Shown: in pieces, positions 8,325-17,847 of the stretch | How the letters are laid out: each line of letters begins with the position of its first letter | How positions within the stretch are numbered: position 1 is the first letter of the stretch | Program-made: the position numbers and the translations under genes | Source of the DNA: Lewinellaceae bacterium | Lineage (GTDB): Bacteria > Bacteroidota > Bacteroidia > Chitinophagales > Saprospiraceae | DNA: 64,000 nucleotides | Direction of reading: 5' to 3' | Assembly (NCBI GenBank): GCA_020636135.1 | Contig: JACJYK010000001.1 | Coordinates: forward strand, 3,458,501 to 3,522,500 | Notes under the pieces: generated by a model | What the model saw: only the letters and a program-made list of their open reading frames with translations | Told to the model about the DNA's origin: nothing | The model's database searches: none

Positions 8325-9145
8325 CCGTGCCTACAGCACTCATTGATTATTGTTGGCTATTCAGCGGATTAAAATCCGCCGCTATAAAATGGCCCGAGCC
8401 TATGGCTCTGTTCTATTCTATACTTGTTGGATCCTTGACAATTTCCAGCGTCAACGTGTATTAACTACCGATTCCTGCAGACGAGATTGGACCGAATTAA
8501 ATCACTGGGTTTAGTCCGATGGCGCTTATTCCGGGTAGGACACCTCCCCTTGAAATGATCATTTTAAACCGTGCCTACAGCACTCACTGGTTATTGTTGG
8601 CTATTCAGCGGATTAAAATCCGCCGCTATAAAATAGCACGAGCCTATGGCTCTGTTCTATTCTAAACTCGATGGATCCATGACAATTTCCAGCGACAACG
8701 TGTATTAACTACCGATTCCTGCAGACGAGATTGAACCGAACTAAATCACTGGGTTGAGTCCGATGGCATTTATTCCGGGTAAGACACCTCCCCTTGAAAT
8801 GATCATTATATGCCGTGCCTACAGCACTCACTGATTCTCTTGGCTATTCAGCGGATTAAAATCCGCCACTATAAAATGGCCCAAGCCTATGGCTCTGTTC
8901 TATTCTAAACTCGATGGATCCTTGACAATTTCCAGCGTCAACGTGTATAAACTATCGATTCCTGCAGACGAGATTGGACCGAACTAAATCACTGGGTTGA
9001 GTCCGATGACATTTATTCCGGGTAGGACACCTCCCCCTGAAATGATCATTATATGCCGTGCCTACAGCACTCATTGATTATTGTTGGCTATTCAGCGGAT
9101 TAAAATCCGCCACTATAAAATGGCCCGAGCCTATGGCTCTGTTCT
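8325..9145. repeat. Tandem array, 244-bp period, 3.4 copies, with conserved hairpins
   Basis: The roughly 1.07-kb stretch between the methyltransferase and tetR contains no convincing gene. Units begin with CCGTGCCTACAGCACTCA at 8325, 8569, 8813 and 9056 (periods 244, 244, 243). The last unit stops after about 90 bp. Each unit opens with a 90-bp block holding three hairpins: GTGC-GCAC, GCGGATT-aa-AATCCGC, and GAGCC-tat-GGCTC. The other 154 bp (containing TCCTGCAGACGAGATTG and AAATGATCATT) are equally well conserved. Copies differ only by scattered substitutions. 8240-8324 is unique sequence with nothing recognised. Confidence 0.92.
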
Positions 9146-9253
9146 GTTGAATACGCAACCTGACTTAAGTTTCCTATAAGCAACCAGGTGCAGCATTCTG
9201 TGCCACTCATTGGTAACCAATCAAACCAATTTTCAACATTTTTCAGGGAGGTA

Positions 9254-9292
9254 TTGACTTTACTAAACACTGTTCATTATATTTGCAGTGTT
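9254..9292 (+). promoter_or_regulatory. tetR promoter with overlapping AACACTG-N13-CAGTGTT operator
   Basis: TTG at 9254-9256 and TATATTTG at 9278-9285 are separated by 21 bp and fit the Bacteroidota primary sigma consensus (TTG, then TAnnTTTG). A perfect 7-bp inverted repeat, AACACTG (9266-9272) and CAGTGTT (9286-9292), spans the -7 element. A dimer bound here would block polymerase, which fits autorepression by the TetR protein that starts 15 bp downstream. Confidence 0.75.
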
Positions 9293-9306
9293 AAGTATAT
9301 TGTGCT

Positions 9307-9918
9307 ATGGGTATTAGTGAACGCAGAGAACGGGAAAAACAAGAACTCCGGGAGAAGATCCTCGAAAAAGCAAGGGAGATCCTGATCAAAGAAGGTCAGG
9401 ACAACCTCTCCATCCGCAACATCGCCACGGCCATCGAGTACAGCCCGGCAACCATTTATCTCTATTTCCAGGATAAAGACGAAATCGTCTACGAACTGAT
9501 GGAGATGGGTTTCGAGAGGATGACCTCAGAACTGCAAAGTGCATTTGAACTATCCGATCCAGTAGAGCGGATCCGTCGCATCGGCCAGGGTTACATTGCT
9601 TTTGGACTGAAAAATCCTGAATGGTATGACATCATGTTCAATGCCCCGCAACCCATTCAACACCTGACCCGCTGCCAGGAAGAATGGGGATATGGTAAGC
9701 AACTTTTCGATTTTTTGATCAGTAGCTGTGAAGCCGCAATGGACCAAAGTCGTACTCGCAGACAGGATCCGCGATTGGTAGCACTGCATCTGTGGAGCAC
9801 CGTTCACGGCCTGGTTAATCTTTCCCGCTCCCAGCGATTGGAAATGGTCGAGCAGAACAATAACGATAGCCTGATCCAACGCACCATGGAATCCATGCTG
9901 CAATGCATCTTCCAATAA
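9307..9918 (+). CDS. TetR/AcrR family transcriptional repressor of the efflux operon
   Basis: 203 residues. The N-terminal helix-turn-helix reads ILEKAREILIKEGQDNLSIRNIA then YSPATIYLYFQDKDEIV (about residues 18-65), the standard TetR DNA-binding region. The C-terminal ligand domain contains YIAFGLKNPEWYDIMF, typical of the WHG-type TetR C-terminal domains. It is the first gene of a four-gene unit with tolC, adaptor and RND pump (34 bp to the next gene), so its ligand is probably a pump substrate. An inverted repeat over its own promoter and a half-site before the next gene suggest it represses both. Confidence 0.93.
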   Translation: MGISERREREKQELREKILEKAREILIKEGQDNLSIRNIATAIEYSPATIYLYFQDKDEIVYELMEMGFERMTSELQSAFELSDPVERIRRIGQGYIAFGLKNPEWYDIMFNAPQPIQHLTRCQEEWGYGKQLFDFLISSCEAAMDQSRTRRQDPRLVALHLWSTVHGLVNLSRSQRLEMVEQNNNDSLIQRTMESMLQCIFQ

Positions 9919-9937
9919 AATTTTTTCGATCAAACTG

Positions 9938-9944
9938 AACACTG
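9938..9944 (+). promoter_or_regulatory. Possible TetR half-site before tolC
   Basis: AACACTG recurs 9 bp before the tolC start and is followed by TATATTAAATGAAC. It repeats the left arm of the tetR operator and its TTCATTAT flank in inverted form. A complete second arm CAGTGTT is missing. Confidence 0.35.
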
Positions 9945-9952
9945 TATATTAA

Positions 9953-11281
9953 ATGAACATACGTAATTCACTTCCGGTTCTCCTGATCAGTGTATTGGGC
10001 ATCACCCAACTTCCTGGCCAGGATTTCAGCGCCCTGATAGCGACCTGCTGGGCCAATAATCAGCAGCTTAAAGCCCACGATTTCCAGTTGCGACAGGCTG
10101 AAGCGGCCCTTAAAGAAGCACAAGGACTCTATCTACCCAACCTGTCCTTCGGCACCCAGTACACCCTTGCTGCCGGCGGACGGGCCATCGACTTCCCCGT
10201 CGGTGATTTGTTAAACCCGGTATACAGCACCCTCAATCAGATTACCGGAAGTCAGCAATTTCAATCGCTGGAGAATCAGTCCATCCAGTTTCTTCCCAAC
10301 AACTTTTATGACGCCCGCTTTCGTGTCCAGCAAGTTTTATTTAATCCGGACCTGGCCATCAACCGCGCATTAAAATCCGCACAGATCGACCTAAAACAAC
10401 TGGAGATCAAGGCCTATAAACGCGAACTGAGTAAGGAGGTCATGAATGCCTATTTCCAGTGGCGCCAGGCCGATCAGGCCATTTCCATCTTTCAGGAAGC
10501 GGACACACTACTGGTAGAAGCAGCACGCACCACCCAGAGCATGTTGCGAAACGGAATTGCACTGCCCTCAGCCCTCTCCCGCATCGAATCCGAACAGGCC
10601 AGCTTAAAAGCTCAGCAGATTGATGCCGCAGCGAACGAAGAAAATGCCTGGGCTTACTTAACCTACCTCCTGGGTACAAATGAAGAAAGAGTGAATATCA
10701 TCCTGGATATGCCGGATTTGCCAGACTCAATGTCAAACCCTTCCGGAGCCCGGGAAGAGCTTGCCCAACTGGATCAGGCCATCGCCATGCAGCAGCTGGC
10801 CTTTGAAAAAGAAGACCGCTTCTATCAGCCTCGTCTCGGAGCTCAATTAGACATCGGCTCACAGGCATTTGATTTCAACTGGGCTCCCTATGCCCTGCTC
10901 GGTGTGAGCCTGACCTGGAACATCTATGATGGCAAGCAACATCGTTATCGTCAGGAGCAGGCCCAGGCGGCGGTAGATGCGCGGATCCAGCAAAAAGCAT
11001 TTGCCAACGATCAGATCGAATTGCAGAAAAAGGTCGCCGCCAACAATCTCCGTTCCGCCATCCTGCAAGCCAAAACATTTCAACCAAGGATCCGTGCAAC
11101 CGAAAAAGCCTACCGGGAAGTCTATCGAAAATACCAGGAAGGAACGGCAAACTACCTCGAATTGCTGGACGCGCGAACTCAGATCACCCAGGCCCGCATT
11201 GCCAATTCATTGGCCCGGTTCATGGCCTGGTCCAAATGGGCCGATTACATCTATGCTGCTGCCTCTTATCCTATTGATTAA
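9953..11281 (+). CDS. TolC family outer-membrane efflux channel
   Basis: 442 residues with a signal peptide (MNIRNSLPVLLISVLGITQLPGQ). Two OEP-type repeats of long helices are visible: FQLRQAEAALKEAQGLYLPNLSFG at the start of the first, and EKDRFYQPRLGAQLDIGS with KAYREVYRKYQEGTANYLELLDA in the second. The last is the family signature for the periplasmic coiled coil. It forms the outer-membrane exit duct for the adaptor and RND pump encoded next. It lies 34 bp after tetR and 38 bp before the adaptor. Confidence 0.93.
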   Translation: MNIRNSLPVLLISVLGITQLPGQDFSALIATCWANNQQLKAHDFQLRQAEAALKEAQGLYLPNLSFGTQYTLAAGGRAIDFPVGDLLNPVYSTLNQITGSQQFQSLENQSIQFLPNNFYDARFRVQQVLFNPDLAINRALKSAQIDLKQLEIKAYKRELSKEVMNAYFQWRQADQAISIFQEADTLLVEAARTTQSMLRNGIALPSALSRIESEQASLKAQQIDAAANEENAWAYLTYLLGTNEERVNIILDMPDLPDSMSNPSGAREELAQLDQAIAMQQLAFEKEDRFYQPRLGAQLDIGSQAFDFNWAPYALLGVSLTWNIYDGKQHRYRQEQAQAAVDARIQQKAFANDQIELQKKVAANNLRSAILQAKTFQPRIRATEKAYREVYRKYQEGTANYLELLDARTQITQARIANSLARFMAWSKWADYIYAAASYPID

Positions 11282-11319
11282 TCCTACAGCCAACTCAAAC
11301 CATGCTAAAGCATCATCCA

Positions 11320-12378
11320 ATGAAAACAAACGTACTATTCCTGTATGCATCTTTGGCATTAGCCATTTCATGCACTTCAAATCAAGAAGAAAAACCTGAT
11401 GTCACACGTCCGGAGAATCCCGTCGAAACCGGCATTTATGTGAAGACTGAGCCCGTTTCCCAGATAGAAGAAATACCTTCCGTATCTGTCATCGGTATCA
11501 TCGTCAGTAAGACCGACGCCAAACCCTCCTTTAAAACCGGAGGCGTGATTGATAAAACCCTTGTCCGGGAAGGAGATGCCGTCAAACCAGGCCAACTTTT
11601 GGCTACCCTGATCATGACCGAAATTGATGCACAGGTCCGGCAAGCTGAAGAAGGACTGGCCAAAGCTCAGCGGGACTTTGATCGTGTATCCAGTTTATTT
11701 GCCGATAGCGTGGCTACACTGGAGCAAAAGCAAAATGCCGGAAGTGCATTAAAAGTAGCAGAAGAAACACTCTCGATCGCCAAATTCAATCAAAGCCACA
11801 GTGAAGTACGGTCTCCGATCGCCGGCAGAGTGATTAAGCAGGTGCTACACCAGGGTGAGATAGCCGGTCCCGGAATGCCGGTATATGCCATCATGGGCAT
11901 TGCCGACAAGGACTGGCGCATCCAGGCCGGACTGACAGATCTAGACTGGGCACGGGTAAAAATTGGTGATAAGGCAACCGTCACCATGGACGCCTACCCC
12001 GGAGAGTTGTTCACAGCACGGATCAGCGATAAAGCCAGGCTTACCCAGGATGCCAGCGGCACCCTGAATATCGAGCTGACATTCACGGATCAACCGGCCT
12101 CACTGGCAGCAGGTATGACCAGCAAGGTACTGCTTACACCAGCCATACAAAATACCCAGACGACGATCCCGGTTGATGCCCTGGTTGATGCAAATGGCAG
12201 TCTAGCCACGGTCTTCTCCATCTCCGGCGGTAAAGCTGTAAAACACCAGGTGACCATCGCCCGCCTGCTGGGGGACCGCGTGGTCGTCTCCAGTGGTCTG
12301 GACGGCATAGATGCCGTGGTTACCATCGGCTCAATCTACCTGGAAAATGGCGATGCAGTTATTCTGGCCAATCAATAA
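11320..12378 (+). CDS. RND efflux periplasmic adaptor lipoprotein (MFP/HlyD family)
   Basis: About 352 residues from the ATG at 11320 (MKTNVLFLYASLALAISC), which gives a proper lipobox with Cys18. An in-frame ATG at 11302 would place charged residues in front. Lipoyl-like halves are visible (GGVIDKTLVREGDAVKPGQLLATL and SEVRSPIAGRVIKQVLHQGEIAGPGMPVYAI), joined by a short coiled coil (QVRQAEEGLAKAQRDFDRVSSLF). A beta-barrel domain (KIGDKATVTMDAYPGELFTARIS) and a membrane-proximal domain follow. It bridges the inner-membrane pump and the TolC channel. Lipid anchoring at the inner membrane is typical of AcrA-type adaptors. Confidence 0.92.
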   Translation: MKTNVLFLYASLALAISCTSNQEEKPDVTRPENPVETGIYVKTEPVSQIEEIPSVSVIGIIVSKTDAKPSFKTGGVIDKTLVREGDAVKPGQLLATLIMTEIDAQVRQAEEGLAKAQRDFDRVSSLFADSVATLEQKQNAGSALKVAEETLSIAKFNQSHSEVRSPIAGRVIKQVLHQGEIAGPGMPVYAIMGIADKDWRIQAGLTDLDWARVKIGDKATVTMDAYPGELFTARISDKARLTQDASGTLNIELTFTDQPASLAAGMTSKVLLTPAIQNTQTTIPVDALVDANGSLATVFSISGGKAVKHQVTIARLLGDRVVVSSGLDGIDAVVTIGSIYLENGDAVILANQ

Positions 12379-12398
12379 CTCCCACAAAACGAACACCA

Positions 12399-15300
12399 AT
12401 GAATTTCAATAAATTTTTTGTCCAGAACTATCAGTTTACCCTGATCCTGTTCTTAGCTGTCCTGCTACTCGGCATCAATTCATTATTCAACATGCCGCGG
12501 AGCGAAGACCCTCCATTTAATGCCCCGATGTTTTCGATCATCAGCATCTATCCCGGCACCTCGCCGGCAGATATGGAAGAGCTGGTCGCCGATCCCATCG
12601 AAGAGGAGCTCTATAAGCTGGAAGACATCAAGAAGATCACCACGACGATCAATGACGGATTGCTGGTCATGCTGGTTGAATTCAACTATGGCGTCAATGT
12701 GGATACCAAGAACAACGATGTCATCCGGGAAATCAACAAACTACGCAATGACCTTCCCGATGGTATCATCCGCCTGGATGTAAACCGGGCTGCCAGCAGT
12801 GATGTAGCCATCCTGCAGACAGCACTCATGTCCGAGACTGCCAGTATGGAGACCCTCAATGATCATGCAGAACAACTTGAGAAGGATCTCGAGCGGATCA
12901 AGGACATCAAATACGTCAAAATCCAGGGCGTCCCGGACCGGACCATTAAGATCGAACTGGACCTGGAACGCATGGCCTCGCTGGGTTTGGGCCTTAACCA
13001 GGTCATTGGTTTGATCCAGGCCAACAACATCAATATTCCCGGTGGAGACATCGATTTGGGAGACCGCAAATACAACATCAAAACCACAGCGGAGATCAAG
13101 GATATCGAGGTATTGAAAAATACGGTCGTACGCACAACACCTACCGGCGCAATAACCCATCTTTCCGACCTGGCTAACATCTATCTCACGGATGAGGATC
13201 AGGTTCACATCGCCAGGCTAAACGGTCACCGCGCCATTTGGGTAGTGACTGCCATGAAGGACGAACGGAATATTGTCTCTACGCGAAGCCAGATCCAAAC
13301 CGTTCTGGACCAATTTTCACAGACTCTGCCCAAAGACATTCACATGGAGCAGGCCTTTGACCAGGAAGCAGGTGTACGGAAGCGTCTGGATGGTTTGGGG
13401 CGTGATTTTGCCATTGCTATTTTCCTTGTATTGCTGACCCTTCTACCACTTGGAACCCGTGCTTCCCTGGTGGTGATGATATCCATTCCATTATCCCTGA
13501 GCATCGGCCTGTTTTTGCTCGACCTGTTGGGTTATACCCTGAATCAGCTTTCCATTGTGGGCATGGTCATCGCACTGGGATTGCTGGTGGACGACAGCAT
13601 CGTCGTCGTAGAAAACATTGAACGGTATATGCGGGGAGGTATCTCGGCTAAGGACGCAGCTGTCTCAGCCACCAATCACATCCTGGTGGCTATCCTGGGC
13701 TGTACCGCAACCTTGCTACTGGCATTCCTGCCCCTGGCTAATCTGCCGGAAGGGTCCGGGGACTTCATCCGTTCCCTCCCGATGGCGGTGATGCTTACGG
13801 TGCTGGCCTCGTTATTTGTTTCATTGACCATCATACCTTTTCTATCCAGTGTCTTCCTCAAAGCCCATGAGCAAACCAGCCATCAGCAGGGAAATATTTG
13901 CTTCCGGGGATTTAAAAAATATGTCAATAACCCCTATCAGCGTTTGTTAGGGTGGTGTGTTAAGCACCCGGTCATTGCTCTGCTGGCTGCGGCTGCCATT
14001 TTCGCATCCTCATTTTTGATCATCCCTCACCTGGGTTTTAGTTTATTTCCGTCCTCTGAAAAGCCCATCATTATTGTTGACGTGGAGACCGAACCGGGCA
14101 GTAATCTGCTGCACACGGACCGGGTGGTCCGTAAGATTGAACAGAAGCTGCTACAGCAGCCGGAAGTGGCAAGACTGGCCTCCAATACCGGAATGGGTAA
14201 TCCCAGGATCTATTACAATGAATTTCAGAAGCAGTCCTCGGATAATACCGGTCAGCTGATTGTATTTATGGATGACAATACGGAAGTACCGGAGATCGAG
14301 CATTTTGCCGATGTGCTGCGCCGGGAATTGACCGGGTATGCCGGTGCAAAGGTTGAGGTGCGCCGTTTCCAGCAAGGCCAACCCATCTCAGCTCCGATTG
14401 AAATGCGCATCATCGGGGACAACCTGGATACCCTGGAAGCGTTGAGTGAGCGTGTGGAACAACTGATGCGCCACATGGAGGGAAGCCTCTATGTTAAAAA
14501 CGACCTGAAATACCAGAAAACCGAATTAAAGGTCAACATTGACCGTGACAAGGCCGGTTTATACGGATTGACCAGCGCGGAGATAGCCAAAACCATCCGG
14601 CTGGCTATCGCCGGGCTTGACATCGGTGAGATTCGGACGGCTGAAAGTGATGAATACACCCTGAACGCCTCCATCCGCCAAAACAGCGCCAATGCACTGG
14701 AAAACTTCGACCGAATTTACGTCACCTCGCTTGGGGGCAGTCTGGTACCGCTAAAATCCATAGCAAAGATTACCATGGCCCCTTCCCCTCCGGTCATCCG
14801 GCATTTTAACAAGGAACGCTACAGCCTGGTGAGCAGTTTCGTCCAAACCGGATACAACACTGATCAGATGACGGACGCCATCATTGCACGTATTCAGTCG
14901 GATGTTCCATTCCCGGAAGGTTACCGGCTGGTAGCGGCTGGTGAGCGGGAGTCCCGGGAAGAATCTTTTGGTGGCATCGAAACCATCATTATCTTGACGG
15001 TCTTCGGTCTGCTGGCCATCCTCGTGCTGGAATTCCGCACTTTTAAGTCCACATTGATCGTCCTCAGTGTAATTCCGATGGGTTTCATCGGAGCCATCGT
15101 AGCCCTGTGGGTGACCGGAGAAACGTTGTCTTTCGTGGCTACCGTGGGTATTATCGCGCTGGCAGGGATCGAGATCAAGAACTCAATCCTGATGGTGGAT
15201 TACACCAACTCCTTACGGGAGAAAGGCATGAAATTATACGATGCGGTGATGGATGGCGCCGAAACCCGGTTTTTGCCGATCCTGCTGACCTCGATGACGG

Positions 15301-15482
15301 CCATAGGCGGGATGACTCCGTTGGTGCTGGAACGCAGTCCTCTGATCAGCCCTCTGGCTATCGTCCTGATCGGTGGACTGATCAGTTCGACCTTACTCAG
15401 TCGACTGGTAACCCCGGTGCTTTATTATCTGGTGCCACCAAAAGTAGAGGTTAAGAATCCGGATGCCCGGGAAAAGGCATGA
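12399..15482 (+). CDS. RND multidrug efflux transporter (AcrB/HAE1 type)
   Basis: 1027 residues, a normal length. The first transmembrane helix starts FFVQNYQFTLILFLAVLLLGINSL. Two large periplasmic loops and twelve transmembrane helices in two homologous halves are evident. The proton-relay motif in TM4 is present (GMVIALGLLVDDSIVVVENIE, paired Asp), and the second half carries GIIALAGIEIKNSILMVDYTNSLREKG. The periplasmic porter segments include YPGTSPADMEELVADPIEEELYK. It starts 20 bp after the adaptor. It probably exports hydrophobic drugs or other toxic compounds by proton antiport; the substrate is unknown. Confidence 0.94.
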   Translation: MNFNKFFVQNYQFTLILFLAVLLLGINSLFNMPRSEDPPFNAPMFSIISIYPGTSPADMEELVADPIEEELYKLEDIKKITTTINDGLLVMLVEFNYGVNVDTKNNDVIREINKLRNDLPDGIIRLDVNRAASSDVAILQTALMSETASMETLNDHAEQLEKDLERIKDIKYVKIQGVPDRTIKIELDLERMASLGLGLNQVIGLIQANNINIPGGDIDLGDRKYNIKTTAEIKDIEVLKNTVVRTTPTGAITHLSDLANIYLTDEDQVHIARLNGHRAIWVVTAMKDERNIVSTRSQIQTVLDQFSQTLPKDIHMEQAFDQEAGVRKRLDGLGRDFAIAIFLVLLTLLPLGTRASLVVMISIPLSLSIGLFLLDLLGYTLNQLSIVGMVIALGLLVDDSIVVVENIERYMRGGISAKDAAVSATNHILVAILGCTATLLLAFLPLANLPEGSGDFIRSLPMAVMLTVLASLFVSLTIIPFLSSVFLKAHEQTSHQQGNICFRGFKKYVNNPYQRLLGWCVKHPVIALLAAAAIFASSFLIIPHLGFSLFPSSEKPIIIVDVETEPGSNLLHTDRVVRKIEQKLLQQPEVARLASNTGMGNPRIYYNEFQKQSSDNTGQLIVFMDDNTEVPEIEHFADVLRRELTGYAGAKVEVRRFQQGQPISAPIEMRIIGDNLDTLEALSERVEQLMRHMEGSLYVKNDLKYQKTELKVNIDRDKAGLYGLTSAEIAKTIRLAIAGLDIGEIRTAESDEYTLNASIRQNSANALENFDRIYVTSLGGSLVPLKSIAKITMAPSPPVIRHFNKERYSLVSSFVQTGYNTDQMTDAIIARIQSDVPFPEGYRLVAAGERESREESFGGIETIIILTVFGLLAILVLEFRTFKSTLIVLSVIPMGFIGAIVALWVTGETLSFVATVGIIALAGIEIKNSILMVDYTNSLREKGMKLYDAVMDGAETRFLPILLTSMTAIGGMTPLVLERSPLISPLAIVLIGGLISSTLLSRLVTPVLYYLVPPKVEVKNPDAREKA

Positions 15483-15515
15483 CCTGCTGGAAGGGTCAAT
15501 TAACATATGACATCC

Positions 15516-15537
15516 TAAAACCTAACGATCGGTTTTA
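15516..15537. terminator. Weak hairpin between efflux operon and GH51 gene
   Basis: TAAAACC (15516-15522) pairs with GGTTTTA (15531-15537) around an 8-nt loop. It overlaps the GH51 stop codon and lies 34 bp after the RND stop. It is the only termination-like structure between these convergent genes. The stem is short. Confidence 0.4.
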
Positions 15538-17549
15538 ATACGGATAATCGTAAGTGACTGCCCAGCCAGCGATATAGTAAAATCATCACCGGCCACCGGG
15601 ATCATGGATTCTTCCGGTTTGATGTGTTGTGGATCCGACAATGAATTGAAAGCCAACAGATCCGGGTTCTTGAGTTCGGTTCTGGTGCCTTGCTTAGCCA
15701 AAGACCGGGCATTTTTAACCTGGATCGGCACCTCCTGCGGATGATCCTGAATATTCACCAGCGTCAAAATCAATTCACTGGTTTTATCATCCCAGGTAGC
15801 CGCTCCATAAAGACCATCCTGACCGGTCATGGGGTTGCCATCCATGTTCATTTTCAGCACATGGGTGCCCCGGTTATTGGCATAGAGCTCCTGCACGTAA
15901 TAATTAGGTGTGCCATAAGAACTGAGGTTGTCAAACCAGATCAGATCCGGCGTCCACTGCCATCCGTCCACATGGGCAAAGAGCGGCGCGTAGGAACACA
16001 TCTGGACCAGGTCCGCATTACGCAACAATCCCGTCATAAAAGCTGCTTCAGACAGTGCGCTCCGCCAGTCGTTCTTCTTCAGCGGATCGGTAGCCAGTGG
16101 ATCATGTGCGGCGTATTCTCCGGCAAAGATCTTCGGACCATTGCGATCGTAGGAATCATAACGTCCCGCGTGATCCAGAAACCACTGCGGTGGCTTGTAA
16201 TAATGTTCATCGACGAAGTCTGCCTTGGATCCCCGCAGCTCTTCCCAGCCGTATTCAAACATTTCTCCTTCGGCAAAAGGGCCGCTGCCGGACACGATCC
16301 GAATGTCCGGATAGCGCGATTTGATCGCCGACTCAAATACCCGGTAGCGGTCAAAATAATCGGTCCCCCATTGCTCATTACCAACACCGATCATTTTAAG
16401 ATGGAAAGGCTCCGGATGGCCCATGTCCGCCCGGACTTTACCCCAGGCTGAGGTGACCGGCCCATTGGCAAACTCGATCAGGTCCAATGCATCCTGTACA
16501 TAGGGATCCAGCTCATCCATGGGTACCAGCTCGCCGGTGTTGAACTGGCAGGCCATGCCACAACTCAGGATGGGTAAGGCTTCCGCTCCCAGGTCTTCCG
16601 CCAACTGGAAATATTCGAAGAATCCCAGCCCAAAGCTCTGGAAATAATCGGGAGTACTGCGATGACTGAATTCCGTATTCCAGCGGTTGATCAGTGTTGT
16701 CCGTTCTTCTACCGGCCCTACTGTCTTCTTCCATTGGTAACGCTGCTCCAGAGTCCGGCCTTCGACGATACATCCGCCCGGAAAACGAACAAAACCCGGA
16801 TGCAGGTCGGCAAGCAACTGAACCAGGTCATTGCGTAATCCATTCCTGCGACCCTTCCAGGTATCCGCCGGGAACATGGAGATCATATCCAGATCCAGCG
16901 CGGAAACCCCATTAAAACGGATGCGAAAGAGGCCTTTGGACTCCGTTTTGGATGCTTTGATACTTGCATGATAGGTATTCCAGTCCTTTCCGTTCAATAC
17001 CAGTTCTTCGGACCCGATCACCGTGCTGTCGGCACTTAAGAGTTCCAGCGTCACCCGGGGGTTTCCTTCTTCTACCCTGCCTTCCAGACTGACACGATAT
17101 TCCATGCCTTGTTTATATCCGATACCACGATAGCCTTCATTCATCAGGACATAGCCTTCGTCTGCACGTACCTGAACGCGCAAGAAATGCCCATTGGGTT
17201 CCTCATCGCCCTTGTTTATCGCAGATGCAAATCCCGAGGATTGATTGTTGGACCAACGGTTACTGGCAGGCTGCGACCACCCCATCAACGGGTCATCAAA
17301 TTCAAAAGACCGGTTTTTGATCAGCTCGGCATAGATGCCTCCATCTGCAGCAAAATTGATGTCCTCGAAGAAGATCCCAAACATGGTTGGCTGAATCGTT
17401 GAGACCGGATTTTGAACATCCACGACCAGCTTCCCTGTCGCCGGGGCTGATATCATCTCTGATGGTGATTTTACTGATCTGCCTGCATCTATTCCTAAAA
17501 ATGCCAGGACAACCAAAAGTATATTCCAATTTGACTGTAATCGATTCAT
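15522..17549 (-). CDS. Exported GH51 alpha-L-arabinofuranosidase
   Basis: 675 residues with an N-terminal hydrophobic export signal (NWNILLVVLAFLGIDAG). The catalytic barrel carries the GH51 pair: acid/base Glu392 in GVGNEQWG and nucleophile Glu478 in FAGEYAAHD. A carbohydrate-binding-like beta domain lies at about 80-225 (FAADGGIYAELIKNRSFEF leading in). The C-terminal beta-sandwich ends near TISLAGQSLTIIRIKT. The enzyme releases terminal arabinofuranose from arabinan or arabinoxylan. It is divergent from the hybrid sensor (298 bp between start codons), which makes it a likely target of that sensor. Confidence 0.95.
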   Translation of the reverse strand: MNRLQSNWNILLVVLAFLGIDAGRSVKSPSEMISAPATGKLVVDVQNPVSTIQPTMFGIFFEDINFAADGGIYAELIKNRSFEFDDPLMGWSQPASNRWSNNQSSGFASAINKGDEEPNGHFLRVQVRADEGYVLMNEGYRGIGYKQGMEYRVSLEGRVEEGNPRVTLELLSADSTVIGSEELVLNGKDWNTYHASIKASKTESKGLFRIRFNGVSALDLDMISMFPADTWKGRRNGLRNDLVQLLADLHPGFVRFPGGCIVEGRTLEQRYQWKKTVGPVEERTTLINRWNTEFSHRSTPDYFQSFGLGFFEYFQLAEDLGAEALPILSCGMACQFNTGELVPMDELDPYVQDALDLIEFANGPVTSAWGKVRADMGHPEPFHLKMIGVGNEQWGTDYFDRYRVFESAIKSRYPDIRIVSGSGPFAEGEMFEYGWEELRGSKADFVDEHYYKPPQWFLDHAGRYDSYDRNGPKIFAGEYAAHDPLATDPLKKNDWRSALSEAAFMTGLLRNADLVQMCSYAPLFAHVDGWQWTPDLIWFDNLSSYGTPNYYVQELYANNRGTHVLKMNMDGNPMTGQDGLYGAATWDDKTSELILTLVNIQDHPQEVPIQVKNARSLAKQGTRTELKNPDLLAFNSLSDPQHIKPEESMIPVAGDDFTISLAGQSLTIIRIKTDR

Positions 17550-17847
17550 AGCAATACGAGAAGAATTTTAATTGAACGGATGGAGCTACTAGCCGGGTCC
17601 CATTCTATTGTGAATCTCTAATACATGCCTGGGTCCCCTGCAAAGATTGAAAATATAAGAAGTTGTTCGTGCTTTATCTAACATCTGCTCCAGCAATTGC
17701 ATCGCCCTGGGCATCCGGGGCCAGGGATAATACAGAAGGTGGATGGCCGATTCCAGAAAACTGGTATTTTTACCTGGAATTCTAAAGACCAATTGGAACC
17801 AGGCAGATAGCCTTCCAAAGGCCTTGTTGTGCAGAGGTACTTTTTAC

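Noticed and set aside
8325..9145. CRISPR-like array
   Set aside because: Repeats are about 244 bp with conserved, not variable, spacers, and no cas gene is present.
9188..9385. Small ORF before tetR
   Set aside because: It overlaps the promoter/operator and the tetR start in another frame.
15690..16451. Plus-strand ORF (253 codons) inside GH51
   Set aside because: Complementary-frame shadow of a well-supported GH51 gene.
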